A DNA stretch of 64,000 nucleotides from Actinomycetota bacterium (GCA_009701885.1 WLJH01000009.1:62001-126000); one strand, 5' to 3'; positions 27,090 to 36,060 are shown, counted from the stretch's first letter. Program-made: numbers and translations. The notes: generated from the sequence alone by a model not told the origin.

Positions 27090-27638
27090 ATGCCTGCCGA
27101 GCCCCTCTCCCCCGAGCCCTCCGACGCGGGGGCCACAGCGGCGGCCACAACGGCCGCCGACCACCCCGGGGTGGCGCGGTTCCGTGCCGAGCACCGCCGG
27201 CTGGGTGGGACGGGCCGGATCGTGGTGCTGCCCGACGCCGTGCACACGGCCGCGCTGGCCGCCGAGGCGCTGGGGTGCGAGGTGGGAGCGATCGCCAACA
27301 GCCTGGTCTTCGACACCGGCGAGGGCCCGGTCCTGGTCCTCACCTCGGGCTCCCACCGCGTCGACACGGCCGCCACCGCCGCGCGGATCGGCGTCCCCCG
27401 GTTGCGTCGAGCCTCGCCCGACTTCGTGCGCGAGCACACCGGCCAGGTGATCGGCGGGGTCTCCCCGCTGGCCCACCCCGCCCCCGTGCCGACCTACCTC
27501 GACCGCGCCCTGGCCGAGCACGCGGTCGTCTGGGCGGCGGCCGGTCACCCGGCCGCGGTCTTCTCCACGACGTACGCCGAGCTGCTGGCCCTCACGGGCG
27601 CCCACGAGGTCGAGGTCGGACCCGAGGCGTCGGCGTGA
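27090..27638 (+). CDS. YbaK/ProX-type aminoacyl-tRNA deacylase domain protein
   Basis: 182 aa. After a disordered Ala/Glu-rich N-terminus (about 30 residues) comes a YbaK/EbsC-like domain: CEVGAIANSLVFDT, PVLVLTSGSHRVD, and GQVIGGVSPLAHPAPVPTYLD, which hold the conserved substrate-pocket segments. The family hydrolyses mischarged aminoacyl-tRNAs such as Cys-tRNA(Pro) in trans. The stop overlaps the GTG of the FAD oxidoreductase gene (GTGA). Confidence 0.88.
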   Translation: MPAEPLSPEPSDAGATAAATTAADHPGVARFRAEHRRLGGTGRIVVLPDAVHTAALAAEALGCEVGAIANSLVFDTGEGPVLVLTSGSHRVDTAATAARIGVPRLRRASPDFVREHTGQVIGGVSPLAHPAPVPTYLDRALAEHAVVWAAAGHPAAVFSTTYAELLALTGAHEVEVGPEASA

Positions 27639-28933
27639 GCCGCGTCGTCGTCCTCGGTGGCGGCTTCGGCGGGATGGCCGTGGCCGCCCGGCTGGCCAAG
27701 ACCGGGCACGAGGTGGTGCTGGTCGAGCGGGCGACCAGCCTCGGCGGCGCGCTCGGCTCCATCAGCGAGGAGGGCTTCACCTGGGACGCCGGACCGACCC
27801 ACACCCTGCTGCCGGCGGTGGTGCGCGACCTGTTCCGCAAGACCGGCCGCCCGCTGGAGCGCGAGCTGGAGCTGGTGCCGCTGGAGCTGCTGCGCGAGCA
27901 CCGCTTCGAGGACGACACCACCCTGTCGCTGCCCTCGGCACGGGCCGGCCAGCTGCGGGCCTGGGACGCCCTCGGGCCCGGCCTGGGCCAGCGGTGGACC
28001 GAGCACGTCGACTCCTTCACCGAGGACTGGGAGGTGCTGCGCCACCACTACTTCGAGCACCCCTGGGACCGCACCGCACTGCCCGCGCAGGTGCGGCAGC
28101 GCCTCGACTCCCGCGAGATGCTGCACAAGCGGCTGCGGCGGACGTTCCGCGACGAGCGGCAGCGCGAGGTGGCGGCCTACCCGTTCCTCGCCGACGGCCA
28201 CGAGCTGCGCAACGTGCCGGCCTGGATGGGCCTGGTCGCGTTCCTCGAGCAGCGCTTCGGGGCCTGGACCGTCCCCGGGGGCATGGCCCGGCTGGGCGAG
28301 GTCCTCGGCGCCCGCCTGACCACCCGCAAGGTGGAGGTGCTGCCGGGCACCCGCGCCCTGGACGTGGTGGTCCGTGAGGGGCGTGCGGTCGGGGTGCGCA
28401 CCTCGGCCGGTGACCTCGACGCCGACGAGGTGGTCTGCGCGATCGACCCGCGGGCCCTGCCGGCGCTGGCCCGGCTGGTGGAGCGGACGATGCCGGCCAT
28501 CCCACCGGTCACCTGCCACCTCGGTCTGGAGGGCGAGGTGCCGCAGCTGCCGCACGAGGTGGTGCTGCACGGGGACCCGATGCTGGTCGTGCGGACCGGC
28601 GGCACGGCGCCCGAGGGCCGGCACGCCTGGACGGTGCACGGGCGCGGCAGGCTCGCCGAGGACGTGCTGCGCGCGCTGGCACGGGCACGTCTGGACCTCC
28701 GCGACCACGTGGTGCACCGGGTCGACCGCTCCCCCCGCCAGCAGGTCGAGGCGTGGTCGGGCTCGCCGCTGGGCGTGCTGTGGCAGGGTCGCGGCACGGT
28801 CCGCGCCCGGCTGGGCCCGGACACGCCGGTCCCCCACCTCCACGCGGTCGGCGCCCACGCGACCCCCGGCTCGGGCCTGCCGTTCGTCGGGCTGTCGGCC
28901 GCGCTGGTGGCCGAGCGGATCGGCCCCGCCTGA
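27635..28933 (+). CDS. FAD-dependent oxidoreductase, phytoene desaturase/amine oxidase type
   Basis: 432 aa. The N-terminal FAD dinucleotide fold VVVLGGGFGGMAVAARLAKTGHEVVLVERATSLGG and the EGFTWDAGPTHTLLP segment are typical of the CrtI/amine oxidase superfamily; the C-terminal GAHATPGSGLPFVGLSAAL closes the FAD site. It lacks neighbouring carotenoid genes apart from the polyprenyl synthase two genes away, so the substrate is uncertain. GTG start overlaps the YbaK stop. Confidence 0.85.
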   Translation: MSRVVVLGGGFGGMAVAARLAKTGHEVVLVERATSLGGALGSISEEGFTWDAGPTHTLLPAVVRDLFRKTGRPLERELELVPLELLREHRFEDDTTLSLPSARAGQLRAWDALGPGLGQRWTEHVDSFTEDWEVLRHHYFEHPWDRTALPAQVRQRLDSREMLHKRLRRTFRDERQREVAAYPFLADGHELRNVPAWMGLVAFLEQRFGAWTVPGGMARLGEVLGARLTTRKVEVLPGTRALDVVVREGRAVGVRTSAGDLDADEVVCAIDPRALPALARLVERTMPAIPPVTCHLGLEGEVPQLPHEVVLHGDPMLVVRTGGTAPEGRHAWTVHGRGRLAEDVLRALARARLDLRDHVVHRVDRSPRQQVEAWSGSPLGVLWQGRGTVRARLGPDTPVPHLHAVGAHATPGSGLPFVGLSAALVAERIGPA

Positions 28934-28958
28934 GAGCACCCGCCGGCGCTCCCGCGGC

Positions 28959-29849
28959 TCAGGGCCTGACGTCGAGCTTCTCGAATATCTCCAGCGTCGC
29001 CTTGGAGCGGTTGAGCGTGTAGAAGTGCAGACCCGGCGCGCCGGCGTCGAGCAGGTCCTGGCACAGCTCGGCGGCCAGGGCGATGCCCTCGGCGCGCATC
29101 GAGACGGCGTCGCCCTCGTGGGCGGCGATCCGCGAGACGACCTCCTCGGGCACGTCGGTGCCGATCAGCTCGCCCTGCCGGCGGATCGCGGCGAGGTTCA
29201 GGATCGGCATAATGCCCGGGAGGATCGGCAGGTCGACGCCGCGCGCCCGGACGCGCTCCACCAGGGAGACGTAGTCCTCGGCCCGGAAGAACATCTGGGT
29301 GACGGCGAACTCGGCACCCGCGCGCGCCTTGGCCGCGAGCACGTCGGCGTCGTGGTCCAGCGACGGCGAGGAGGGGTGGCGCTCGGGGAAGGCGGCGACA
29401 CCGATCCGGAACTCGCCCCGCGCCGCCACCAGCTCGACCAGCTCGGTGGCGTAGGTCAGCCCGCCCTCGGTCGGGGTCCAGTCGGCACGGGGGCCACCCT
29501 CGGGGTCGCCGCGCAGCGCCATCACGTGGTGCACCCCGGCGGCGGCGTACTCGTCGAGCACCGCCTCCAGCTCGGTGCGGGTGTGGCCGACGCACGTGAG
29601 GTGGGCCATCGGCAGCATCGAGGTCTCCTGCGCGATCCGCCGGGTGACCCGCACGGTCGTGCCGCGGCTGGAGCCGCCGGCGCCGTAGGTGACCGAGACG
29701 AAGGTCGGGCGGTAGGGCTCCAGGGCTCGCACGGCGTCCCACAACTGCGCCTCGCCGGCCTCGTCCTTGGGCGGGAAGAACTCGAAGGAGAAGGACTTCT
29801 CCCCCGCCTCCACGACCTCCCGCAGGGAGCGTCCACGCCCGATGCTCAT
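28959..29849 (-). CDS. metF: 5,10-methylenetetrahydrofolate reductase
   Basis: FAD enzyme reducing methylene-THF to methyl-THF for methionine synthesis. 296 aa, single-domain bacterial length. Signatures: FSFEFFPPKDEAGE at the N-terminus with the catalytic Glu, SVTYGAGGSSRGTT, HLTCVGHTR, MALRGDPEGG, TQMFFRAEDYV and a C-terminal GLHFYTLNRSKAT. The ATG at 29849 is 7 nt after a TACGCT -10 (29857-29862), suggesting a leaderless mRNA. Divergent from the polyprenyl synthase gene, as in mycobacteria (Rv2172c-Rv2173). Confidence 0.94.
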   Translation of the reverse strand: MSIGRGRSLREVVEAGEKSFSFEFFPPKDEAGEAQLWDAVRALEPYRPTFVSVTYGAGGSSRGTTVRVTRRIAQETSMLPMAHLTCVGHTRTELEAVLDEYAAAGVHHVMALRGDPEGGPRADWTPTEGGLTYATELVELVAARGEFRIGVAAFPERHPSSPSLDHDADVLAAKARAGAEFAVTQMFFRAEDYVSLVERVRARGVDLPILPGIMPILNLAAIRRQGELIGTDVPEEVVSRIAAHEGDAVSMRAEGIALAAELCQDLLDAGAPGLHFYTLNRSKATLEIFEKLDVRP

Positions 29850-29856
29850 GATGTCG

Positions 29857-29862
29857 AGCGTA
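29857..29862 (-). promoter_or_regulatory. predicted -10 of metF (leaderless)
   Basis: TACGCT on the minus strand, 7 nt before the ATG at 29849. Confidence 0.4.
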
Positions 29863-29924
29863 CGGGGGGCGGCCCCGCCGGACCCGCGCCGTCCACCCAT
29901 CGGCTCCTGGTCGGGCGCGCCGAC

Positions 29925-29930
29925 TAGGGT
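29925..29930 (+). promoter_or_regulatory. predicted -10 of the polyprenyl synthase gene (leaderless)
   Basis: TAGGGT exactly 6 nt before the GTG at 29937. Confidence 0.5.
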
Positions 29931-29936
29931 GCGGGC

Positions 29937-31013
29937 GTGACCTGGGACGCGACGCCCTTCCGGACCCGCGTGCAGCGGGCGCTGGACGACTTCCTCGACA
30001 CCCAGGCCGGGCGGCTGGAGCCCCTGGGGCCCGACGCCGCGCGGCTGCTGGCCGAGGCGCGGGCCAGCGTGTCGGGCGGCAAGCGGCTGCGTGCCGCGTT
30101 CTGCTGGTGGGGCCACCAGGCCGTGTCCCCCGCGCGGGTCGAGGACGAGGACGCCCTCGCCCGGGCGTGCGCGTCGCTGGAGCTGCTGCACGCCAGCGCC
30201 CTGGTGCACGACGACCTCATGGACGCCTCCGACACCCGTCGCGGCCGGCCCGCGACCCACCGGGCGTTCGAGGCCGAGCACCGGGCCGCCGACGGCGGGC
30301 ACGGCTGGCGCGGCGACCCCGAGCAGTACGGCGCCGCCGCGGCGGTCCTGCTGGGCGACCTGCTCCTGGCCTGGGCCGACGAGCTGCTGCGCACGTGCGG
30401 CCTGCCCGCCGAGCGGGTGCTGGCGGCCCTCGACGTGCTGGACCACACGCGCACCGAGGTGATCGCGGGGCAGTTCCTTGACGTCTCGGTGCAGGCGCGC
30501 GGCCGCGCCGACGTCGACGCGGCGATGACCGTGCTGCGCTACAAGTCCGCGAAGTACTCCATCGAGCGGCCGCTGCACACCGGTGCCGCGCTCGCCGGCG
30601 CGGACGCAGCCACGACCGCAGCCCTGCGCGCCTTCGGCCTGCCGCTCGGCGAGGCCTTCCAGCTGCGCGACGACCTGCTCGGGGTCTTCGGCGACCCCAC
30701 GGTGACCGGGAAGCCGGCCGGCGACGACCTCGTGGAGGGCAAGCGCACCGTCCTGGTCGCGCTCGCCCTCGACGCCGCGCCCGACGACGAGGCCGCCCGG
30801 CTCGACGCCGCCCTGGGCCGCCCGCTCTCACCGGCCGAGGTCGACGACCTGCGCGGCATCATCGAGCGCTGCGGTGCCCGTGAGCAGGTCGAGGAGGTCA
30901 TCGCCGCCCTGACCGAGCGCGCCCTGGCCGTGCTCGACGGCGCCGACCTGCGGCCCGACGGCGTCCAGGCCCTGCGCGACCTCGCCGAGGCGGCCACGCA
31001 GCGCTCTGTCTAG
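29937..31013 (+). CDS. idsA: trans-isoprenyl diphosphate synthase (IdsA-like)
   Basis: Chain elongation of isoprenyl diphosphates (farnesyl to geranylgeranyl or longer). 358 aa. First Asp-rich motif HDDLMD with D92, D93 and D96; second motif QLRDDLLGVFGD lacks the full DDxxD but matches the short-chain idsA type; GGKRLR and the KSAKYSIERPLHTGA helix are present. Chain length cannot be set from sequence by eye. Leaderless start 6 nt after TAGGGT. Same position as idsA2 (Rv2173) in M. tuberculosis. Confidence 0.9.
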   Translation: MTWDATPFRTRVQRALDDFLDTQAGRLEPLGPDAARLLAEARASVSGGKRLRAAFCWWGHQAVSPARVEDEDALARACASLELLHASALVHDDLMDASDTRRGRPATHRAFEAEHRAADGGHGWRGDPEQYGAAAAVLLGDLLLAWADELLRTCGLPAERVLAALDVLDHTRTEVIAGQFLDVSVQARGRADVDAAMTVLRYKSAKYSIERPLHTGAALAGADAATTAALRAFGLPLGEAFQLRDDLLGVFGDPTVTGKPAGDDLVEGKRTVLVALALDAAPDDEAARLDAALGRPLSPAEVDDLRGIIERCGAREQVEEVIAALTERALAVLDGADLRPDGVQALRDLAEAATQRSV

Positions 31014-31029
31014 GGCAGGGTCCGTGCGG

Positions 31030-31046
31030 GTCGGTCAGGGACCGAC
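31030..31046. terminator. hairpin between convergent idsA and barnase-like gene
   Basis: GTCGGTC-AGG-GACCGAC, perfect 7-bp arms with a 3-nt loop, overlapping the stop codon of the minus-strand gene. Could end both transcripts. Confidence 0.5.
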
Positions 31047-31502
31047 GCGCGCGAAGGTCGCGCCGCCGTCCCGGCTCCAGTAGATCTCCCCGGCGCCGCC
31101 GACGACCAGCCGGTCCGGCCCGGGCTCCGCGACCGTGGCGGGAGGCACGGGGTAGAGCGTGTAGTAGGCGCCCGGCTGCGGGGGCAGCAGGCCGGCCGGG
31201 TCGTCGAAGGGCGAGCCCTCGGGCGGGTCGGTGTCGTCGAGGGCGACCACGACGTCCAGCGCCGCCTCGGGCAGCAGCGCGGGAGCGACGTACGGCAGTC
31301 CGCTCTCGGGGTCCTGGGTGGGGGGCACCTCGGTCATCGTGGTGCTCACGTCGCCGGGAGAGCCACCGGTGCGCGAGCCCGGGTCCCCACCGGCGAAGGC
31401 CCAGATGCCGACCGCGAAGGCCAGCACCAGGAACATCGCGAGGGCTCCGGAGGGTCCACCGCGCGGCGGCCGGACGTTCTCCGGGGAGAGGCGGTAGACC
31501 AC
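31035..31502 (-). CDS. membrane-anchored RNase Sa/barnase-fold protein lacking catalytic residues
   Basis: 155 aa with an N-terminal membrane anchor (about 20-38) and an extracytoplasmic domain. From SGLPYVAPALLPEAALDVV to the end the spacing follows RNase Sa: LP-EA, PF-D, LLP-QPGAYYTLYPV, DRLVVGGAGEIYW, ATFARV. In RNase Sa the general base Glu54 lies in YYHEYTV and the general acid His85 in DHYATF; here these are YYTLYPV and DGGATF, so both are gone, leaving one Arg of the phosphate pocket. A non-enzymatic, RNA- or ligand-binding role is more likely than nuclease activity. 10 bp after the Rv2175c-like gene. Confidence 0.65.
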   Translation of the reverse strand: MVYRLSPENVRPPRGGPSGALAMFLVLAFAVGIWAFAGGDPGSRTGGSPGDVSTTMTEVPPTQDPESGLPYVAPALLPEAALDVVVALDDTDPPEGSPFDDPAGLLPPQPGAYYTLYPVPPATVAEPGPDRLVVGGAGEIYWSRDGGATFARVGP

Positions 31503-31512
31503 CGTGGCCGCC

Positions 31513-31884
31513 TCAGAAGGCCAGGGCCTGGGCCCGGCGCTTGACCTCCGAGCCGCGGTTCTCGCGCAGCGCGTCGATCGGACGCCCGGGCAGGTCGGCG
31601 TCGAGGAAGATCCAGGCGATGCACTCGCGGTCGTCGAAGCCGGAGTCGTGCAGCAGGGTCAGCAGCCCGGGCAGGCCCTTGACCGGCTCTGCGCCGTCGA
31701 GGAACAGAGCAGGCACCCGCTGCCCCGCGCGCTCCCACGGGACGGCGGCGGCGAGCTGGTGCTCCCGGATCATCGTGCGGACCTTGCCCACGCTGACCCC
31801 GAGCCGCTCGGCGACCTCCGCCCACTCCAGCCACTCGTCGACGAGGGCGGAGAGGTCGTGGTCGGCCAGACGGGTCTCGCTCAT
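31513..31884 (-). CDS. Rv2175c-family DNA-binding protein
   Basis: 123 aa. The winged-helix segment WLEWAEVAERLGVSVGKVRTMIREHQLAA is followed by the conserved C-terminal domain PALFLDGAEPVKGLPGLLTLLHDSGFDDRECIAWIF. In M. tuberculosis Rv2175c is a DNA-binding substrate of the adjacent kinase PknL; the same divergent pairing is found here. The ATG at 31884 is preceded by GGAG; upstream codons look non-coding. No Thr-rich N-terminal phosphoacceptor stretch is obvious beyond Thr4. Confidence 0.9.
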   Translation of the reverse strand: MSETRLADHDLSALVDEWLEWAEVAERLGVSVGKVRTMIREHQLAAAVPWERAGQRVPALFLDGAEPVKGLPGLLTLLHDSGFDDRECIAWIFLDADLPGRPIDALRENRGSEVKRRAQALAF

Positions 31885-32026
31885 GGCTCCAGTCTGGCAC
31901 CCCACCTGCAGCGGCCCACCACCCAGAGGCAGGCAGGGAGCACCCGCCACGCCCGGGCCCAGGGGCAGCCGGGCCGCGCGCCTGCCCGACCGTAGGATGA
32001 GCCCTCCGGAACGCAGGAGGCTCGCT

Positions 32027-34057
32027 GTGACAGACCGGGAGCCGCAGGGCCAGCTCCTCGACGGGCGCTACCTCGTCGGCCCGCGCGTCGCCCGGGGCGG
32101 GATGGCCTCGGTGCACGAGGCCGTCGACCAGCGCCTGCACCGCACCGTCGCGGTCAAGATCATGCACCCCGGGCTCGGGGACGACGGCGACTTCGCCGCG
32201 CGCTTCGTGCGCGAGGCACGGGCCGCGGCCCGGCTGAGCCACCCCAACATCGTTGCGGTCTACGACCAGGGCGACGACGACGGCACCCTCTTCCTGGCGA
32301 TGGAGCTGGTCAGCGGCCACACGCTGCGCGACACCGTCACCAAGGAGGCCCCGATGCCGCCGGCCCGCGCGCTGGCGCTGCTGGAGCCGGTCGTCTCCGC
32401 GCTCGCAGCCGCACACCGCGCCGGCATCATCCACCGCGACGTGAAGCCGGAGAACGTCCTCATCGCCGACGACGGTCGCGTCAAGGTCGCCGACTTCGGC
32501 CTGGCCAAGGCCATCGGCACCGACACCCAGCACACGGCCACGGGCGGGGTGCTCATCGGCACGGTGTCCTACCTCGCCCCCGAGCTCGTCTCCGAGGGCA
32601 CCAGCGACGCGCGCGCCGACGTCTACGCCGTGGGCGTGATGCTCTACGAGCTGCTGACCGGATCCAAGCCGCACGAGGGCGAGACCCCGATCCAGGTGGC
32701 CTACAAGCACGTGCACGAGGACGTCCCGGCGCCGTCGCTGCGGGTCCCCGGCATCCCGGCGTACGTCGATGCGCTGGTGGCCCGCGCCACGGCCCGTGAC
32801 CGGAGCCAGCGTCCCGCCGACGCCGGCGTGCTGCTCCGCCACGTGCACCGGGTCTCGAACGCGCTGACCGCCGGTGTGAGCGAGGACGTCGAGCTCACCC
32901 AGGACCTCACCCCGCTGCTGGCCGCGGTCGCGGCCGCAGGGGTCGACACCGACGAGCCGCCCGCGGCCGACCAGCACCGGCTCGGCGACACCTCCCCCGA
33001 GGTCTGGGAGCCCGAGGAGCTGGCCGACCTGGCCGCCCTCGGCGTGACGCCGGGCAGCGCCAGGGACACCGACGCCGAGCCGACCGCCGTGGTCGCGCCC
33101 GCTACCCGCGCGGCCGCAGGAGCGCCGGCACCGGCCACGGCCACCGGGCCCCGGCCCCCGGCCCGCAGGCGTCGCTGGCGCGGTCCGGTCGCCCTGCTGC
33201 TCGCGCTGCTGCTGGCCGCCGGCGTCGGGCTCGGTGCCTGGTGGTTCGGCTGGGCCCGCTACACCACAGTGCCCACCGTGCTGGGCCAGAGCGAGAGCTC
33301 GGCGGTCACCGAGCTCGAGGCGGCCGGCTTCGAGATCGACCTGGCCGAGGGCGTCTACAGCGAGTCCGTGGACCGCGGCGACGTGGTCAGCAGCTCCCCC
33401 GGCCCCGGCGACCGCGTGCTGCCTGGCGAGACCGTGACCCTGGTGCTGTCCCTGGGCGTGGAGAGGTACCCCGTGCCCTCGCTCGAGGGACTCACCGAGG
33501 GAGAGGCCCGCGACGCCCTGGACGAGGTCTCCCTCGAGGTGGGCCGGGTGAAGGAGAAGTTCTCCGAGACCGTCGAGAGCGGTCGGGTCATCCGCCACGA
33601 CCCGGGCGAGGGACGCCAGCTGCGACCGGGCAGCGCCGTGGACCTCGTGGTCAGCAAGGGTCGCAAGCCCATCAACGTCGGCGACTGGGTCGGCGAGGAC
33701 GCCGACCGTGCGCAGGCCGTGCTGGAGCGCAAGGGCCTGGTCGTCGACCGCGCCCAGGAGCAGTTCGACGACACCGTCCCGGAGGGCGCGATCATCGCCC
33801 AGACCCCGCAGTCGGGCACCCTCTTCCGCGGCGACACGGTCACGCTCGTGGTCTCCCTCGGCCCGGAGCTGGTCGAGGTGCCCAACGTGCGCGCCCAGGG
33901 CGTCGAGTCGGCGCGCCAGGAGCTCGAGGCGCTCGGCTTCGTCGTCCGGACCGTCAACGCCAGCGGCTACCTCGGTCTCGGCTTCGTCTTCAGCCAGGAC
34001 CCCGGCGGCGGCCAGTCGGTCCCCCGCGGCAGCACCATCACGCTGTCCATCATCTGA
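32027..34057 (+). CDS. pknL: PknL-like Ser/Thr protein kinase with four PASTA domains
   Basis: Transmembrane receptor kinase. 676 aa: cytoplasmic kinase domain (about 13-270) with ATP-binding K44 (VAVKIM), HRDVKPEN (D138) and DFG at 156-158; an Ala/Pro-rich juxtamembrane linker; membrane helix at about 387-408; then four PASTA repeats (about 413-479, 480-547, 548-612, 613-676), which in relatives bind peptidoglycan fragments. The GTG at 32027 has AGGAGG 6 nt upstream. Called PknL from its pairing with the Rv2175c homologue, although M. tuberculosis PknL has no PASTA repeats. Confidence 0.92.
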   Translation: MTDREPQGQLLDGRYLVGPRVARGGMASVHEAVDQRLHRTVAVKIMHPGLGDDGDFAARFVREARAAARLSHPNIVAVYDQGDDDGTLFLAMELVSGHTLRDTVTKEAPMPPARALALLEPVVSALAAAHRAGIIHRDVKPENVLIADDGRVKVADFGLAKAIGTDTQHTATGGVLIGTVSYLAPELVSEGTSDARADVYAVGVMLYELLTGSKPHEGETPIQVAYKHVHEDVPAPSLRVPGIPAYVDALVARATARDRSQRPADAGVLLRHVHRVSNALTAGVSEDVELTQDLTPLLAAVAAAGVDTDEPPAADQHRLGDTSPEVWEPEELADLAALGVTPGSARDTDAEPTAVVAPATRAAAGAPAPATATGPRPPARRRRWRGPVALLLALLLAAGVGLGAWWFGWARYTTVPTVLGQSESSAVTELEAAGFEIDLAEGVYSESVDRGDVVSSSPGPGDRVLPGETVTLVLSLGVERYPVPSLEGLTEGEARDALDEVSLEVGRVKEKFSETVESGRVIRHDPGEGRQLRPGSAVDLVVSKGRKPINVGDWVGEDADRAQAVLERKGLVVDRAQEQFDDTVPEGAIIAQTPQSGTLFRGDTVTLVVSLGPELVEVPNVRAQGVESARQELEALGFVVRTVNASGYLGLGFVFSQDPGGGQSVPRGSTITLSII

Positions 34058-34129
34058 CGACGCTCGTCCGACGGCGTGCGGACCGCCCCCGATTCCGCCC
34101 CGCCGACGGACGACGGCGAGGATGCGCCC

Positions 34130-35032
34130 ATGCCCACCGTCCCCGCCCCCCGCAACCCGATCGGGACCCACCTGCTCGTCGGGAAGGGCCTGGTCTCCGG
34201 TGCGCTGGCCGACGCCGAGCGACTGGGCTGCGAGACCCTGCAGGTGTTCGTGGGCAACCCGCGCGGGTGGGCCCTCAGCCCGGGCAAGCCCGCCGAGGAC
34301 GAGGCGTTCCGGGTCGCGGCGGCGGAGCGCGGGATCCGGACCTTCATCCACGCGCCGTACCTGGTGAACCTGGGCTCCCCCACACCGAGCACCTACGACA
34401 ACAGCGTGGCCGTGGTCGCGCACAACCTGCGCCGGGCCGCGGAGATCGGCGCCGAGGGCGTGGTGGTCCACACCGGGTCCTACGTCGACCCCACCCCCGG
34501 TGGCGGGCGCGAGCGGCACGAGGCCGCGATGCGGCAGGTCCGCGAGGGCCTGCTGCCGCTGCTGGAGCTGCTCGGCGACGACCCGTCCGACGGCGGACCG
34601 TGGCTGCTGCTGGAGCCCACCGCCGGCCAGGGCCGGTCGCTGTGCGCGGGGGTCGAGGACCTCGCGGGCTACCTCGACGCGCTCGACCACCACCCGCGCG
34701 CGGGCATCTGCCTGGACACCTGCCACGTCTTCGCCGCCGGTGCCCCGCTCGAGGAACCCGGGGGCGCCACCGCCACCGTCGACCGCGTCGTGGAGATCGG
34801 CGGCCCCGGGCGCCTCCGGCTGGTGCACGCCAACGACTCGAAGGACGTGCGCGGGTCGATGAAGGACCGGCACGAGCGGATCGGGCAGGGCCACATCGGC
34901 ACGGCAGCCTTCCGCGAGATGTTCGACCACCCCGAGCTGGAGGGGGTGCCCTTCGTGCTGGAGACGCCCGGCTCGCGCGACGAGGGCGGCGACCTGGAGG
35001 TGCTCAGGAACCTCAGGGACGAGCGGCCATGA
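34130..35032 (+). CDS. nfo: endonuclease IV (AP endonuclease)
   Basis: Zn-dependent AP endonuclease of base excision repair. 300 aa. Metal-ligand segments are present in order: HAPYLVNLGSP, VVVHTGSYVD, LLLEPTAGQG, CLDTCHVFAAG, VHANDSKD and DRHERIGQGHIG. The ATG at 34130 is chosen over a GTG at 34076 because the family N-terminus (PIGTHLLVGKGL) follows directly and a GAGGA lies upstream. Overlaps the next gene by 4 bp (ATGA). Confidence 0.93.
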   Translation: MPTVPAPRNPIGTHLLVGKGLVSGALADAERLGCETLQVFVGNPRGWALSPGKPAEDEAFRVAAAERGIRTFIHAPYLVNLGSPTPSTYDNSVAVVAHNLRRAAEIGAEGVVVHTGSYVDPTPGGGRERHEAAMRQVREGLLPLLELLGDDPSDGGPWLLLEPTAGQGRSLCAGVEDLAGYLDALDHHPRAGICLDTCHVFAAGAPLEEPGGATATVDRVVEIGGPGRLRLVHANDSKDVRGSMKDRHERIGQGHIGTAAFREMFDHPELEGVPFVLETPGSRDEGGDLEVLRNLRDERP

Positions 35033-36060
35033 CGTCGCGCCGCACCTCCCTGCTCGCGACCCTGGCGCTGCTCGCGATGACCGCCTCCTGGGGCTCGACG
35101 TTCTTCCTCATCCGCGACCTGCTCGACCGGGTGCCGACCCTGGACTTCCTGGCCGTCCGGTTCCTCATCGCCACCGCGGCGATGCTGCTCGTCGCACCGC
35201 AGGCCGTGCGGCGGCTCAGCCCGGAGTCGCGCAAGCACGCCGCGGTCCTCGGCGGGGTCTACGGCGTCGCCCAGGTCCTCCAGACCGCCGGCCTGGCCCA
35301 CACGCCCGCCAGTGTCTCCGGCTTCGTCACCGGGATGTACGTCGTCCTCACCCCGCTCCTGGCCGCGGTGCTGCTCCGCACCCGGATCGGCCCCCTGACG
35401 TGGGCGGCCGTGGCGCTCGCGGCCCTGGGCCTGGGCGTGCTGACCCTGCAGGGCTTCTCGGTCGGCTACGGCGAGGCGATCACCCTGGTGGCGGCCGGTC
35501 TCTACGCGCTGCACATCGTGGGCCTGGGCGCCTGGTCGGACCCGCGGCAGGCGCTCGGGATGTCGATCGTGCAGATCGGCGTGATCGCGGTGCTCTGCTC
35601 GATCGCCACCCTGCCCGACGGCGTGGTGCTGCCCGCGACCGGCGCCGACTGGGCCTCGGTGGTCTACATGGCGCTGGTGGCAGGTGCCGCCGCGATGCTG
35701 GCCCAGACCTGGGCGCAGGCGCACCTGCCGCCCACGCGCAGCGCCATCATCATGTCGATGGAGCCGGTCTTCGCAGCCTCCTTCGCCGTCTGGCTGGGCG
35801 GAGAGGCCGCCACCTCGCGGATGCTGCTGGGCGGTGCCATGGTGCTGACCGCGATGCTCCTGGTGGAGCTGGCGCCGCGTCGCAAGGTCGAGGGTCAGGG
35901 CGTCTCTCCCGACTCCATGGCCTGCTGCGCGCCGCCCTGCGGGCACCTCGCCGCGTTGTCGTCGGTCGTCGATGCTGGCGCATCGCCTCCCTCCTCCGCC
36001 TTGCGAGGCACTCCGCAGGACGACGCTCGCGACGGCCGAGAGTCGAGAGACACGCCCTAG
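35029..36060 (+). CDS. EamA/DMT-family transporter with altered C-terminus
   Basis: 343 aa. Ten hydrophobic helices in two EamA repeats; WGSTFFLIRDLL in helix 1 and IIMSMEPVFAASFAVWLGGE near the end are typical drug/metabolite transporter motifs. The normal domain ends near LVELAPRRK (about residue 290). The last 50 residues are hydrophilic, Cys/Pro-containing and unrelated; they are encoded by an inverted-repeat element (35897-36058) that also supplies the stop codon. ATG overlaps the nfo stop. Substrate unknown. Confidence 0.88.
   Translation: MTSRRTSLLATLALLAMTASWGSTFFLIRDLLDRVPTLDFLAVRFLIATAAMLLVAPQAVRRLSPESRKHAAVLGGVYGVAQVLQTAGLAHTPASVSGFVTGMYVVLTPLLAAVLLRTRIGPLTWAAVALAALGLGVLTLQGFSVGYGEAITLVAAGLYALHIVGLGAWSDPRQALGMSIVQIGVIAVLCSIATLPDGVVLPATGADWASVVYMALVAGAAAMLAQTWAQAHLPPTRSAIIMSMEPVFAASFAVWLGGEAATSRMLLGGAMVLTAMLLVELAPRRKVEGQGVSPDSMACCAPPCGHLAALSSVVDAGASPPSSALRGTPQDDARDGRESRDTP
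35897..36058. mobile_element. MITE-like inverted-repeat element at the 3' end of the EamA gene
   Basis: About 162 bp bounded by 19-bp terminal inverted repeats with two mismatches (AGGGCGTCTCTCCCGACTC at 35897-35915; the other end at 36040-36058). There is no transposase frame inside. Local sequence differs in style from the flanking gene. No clear target-site duplication was found. Confidence 0.55.
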
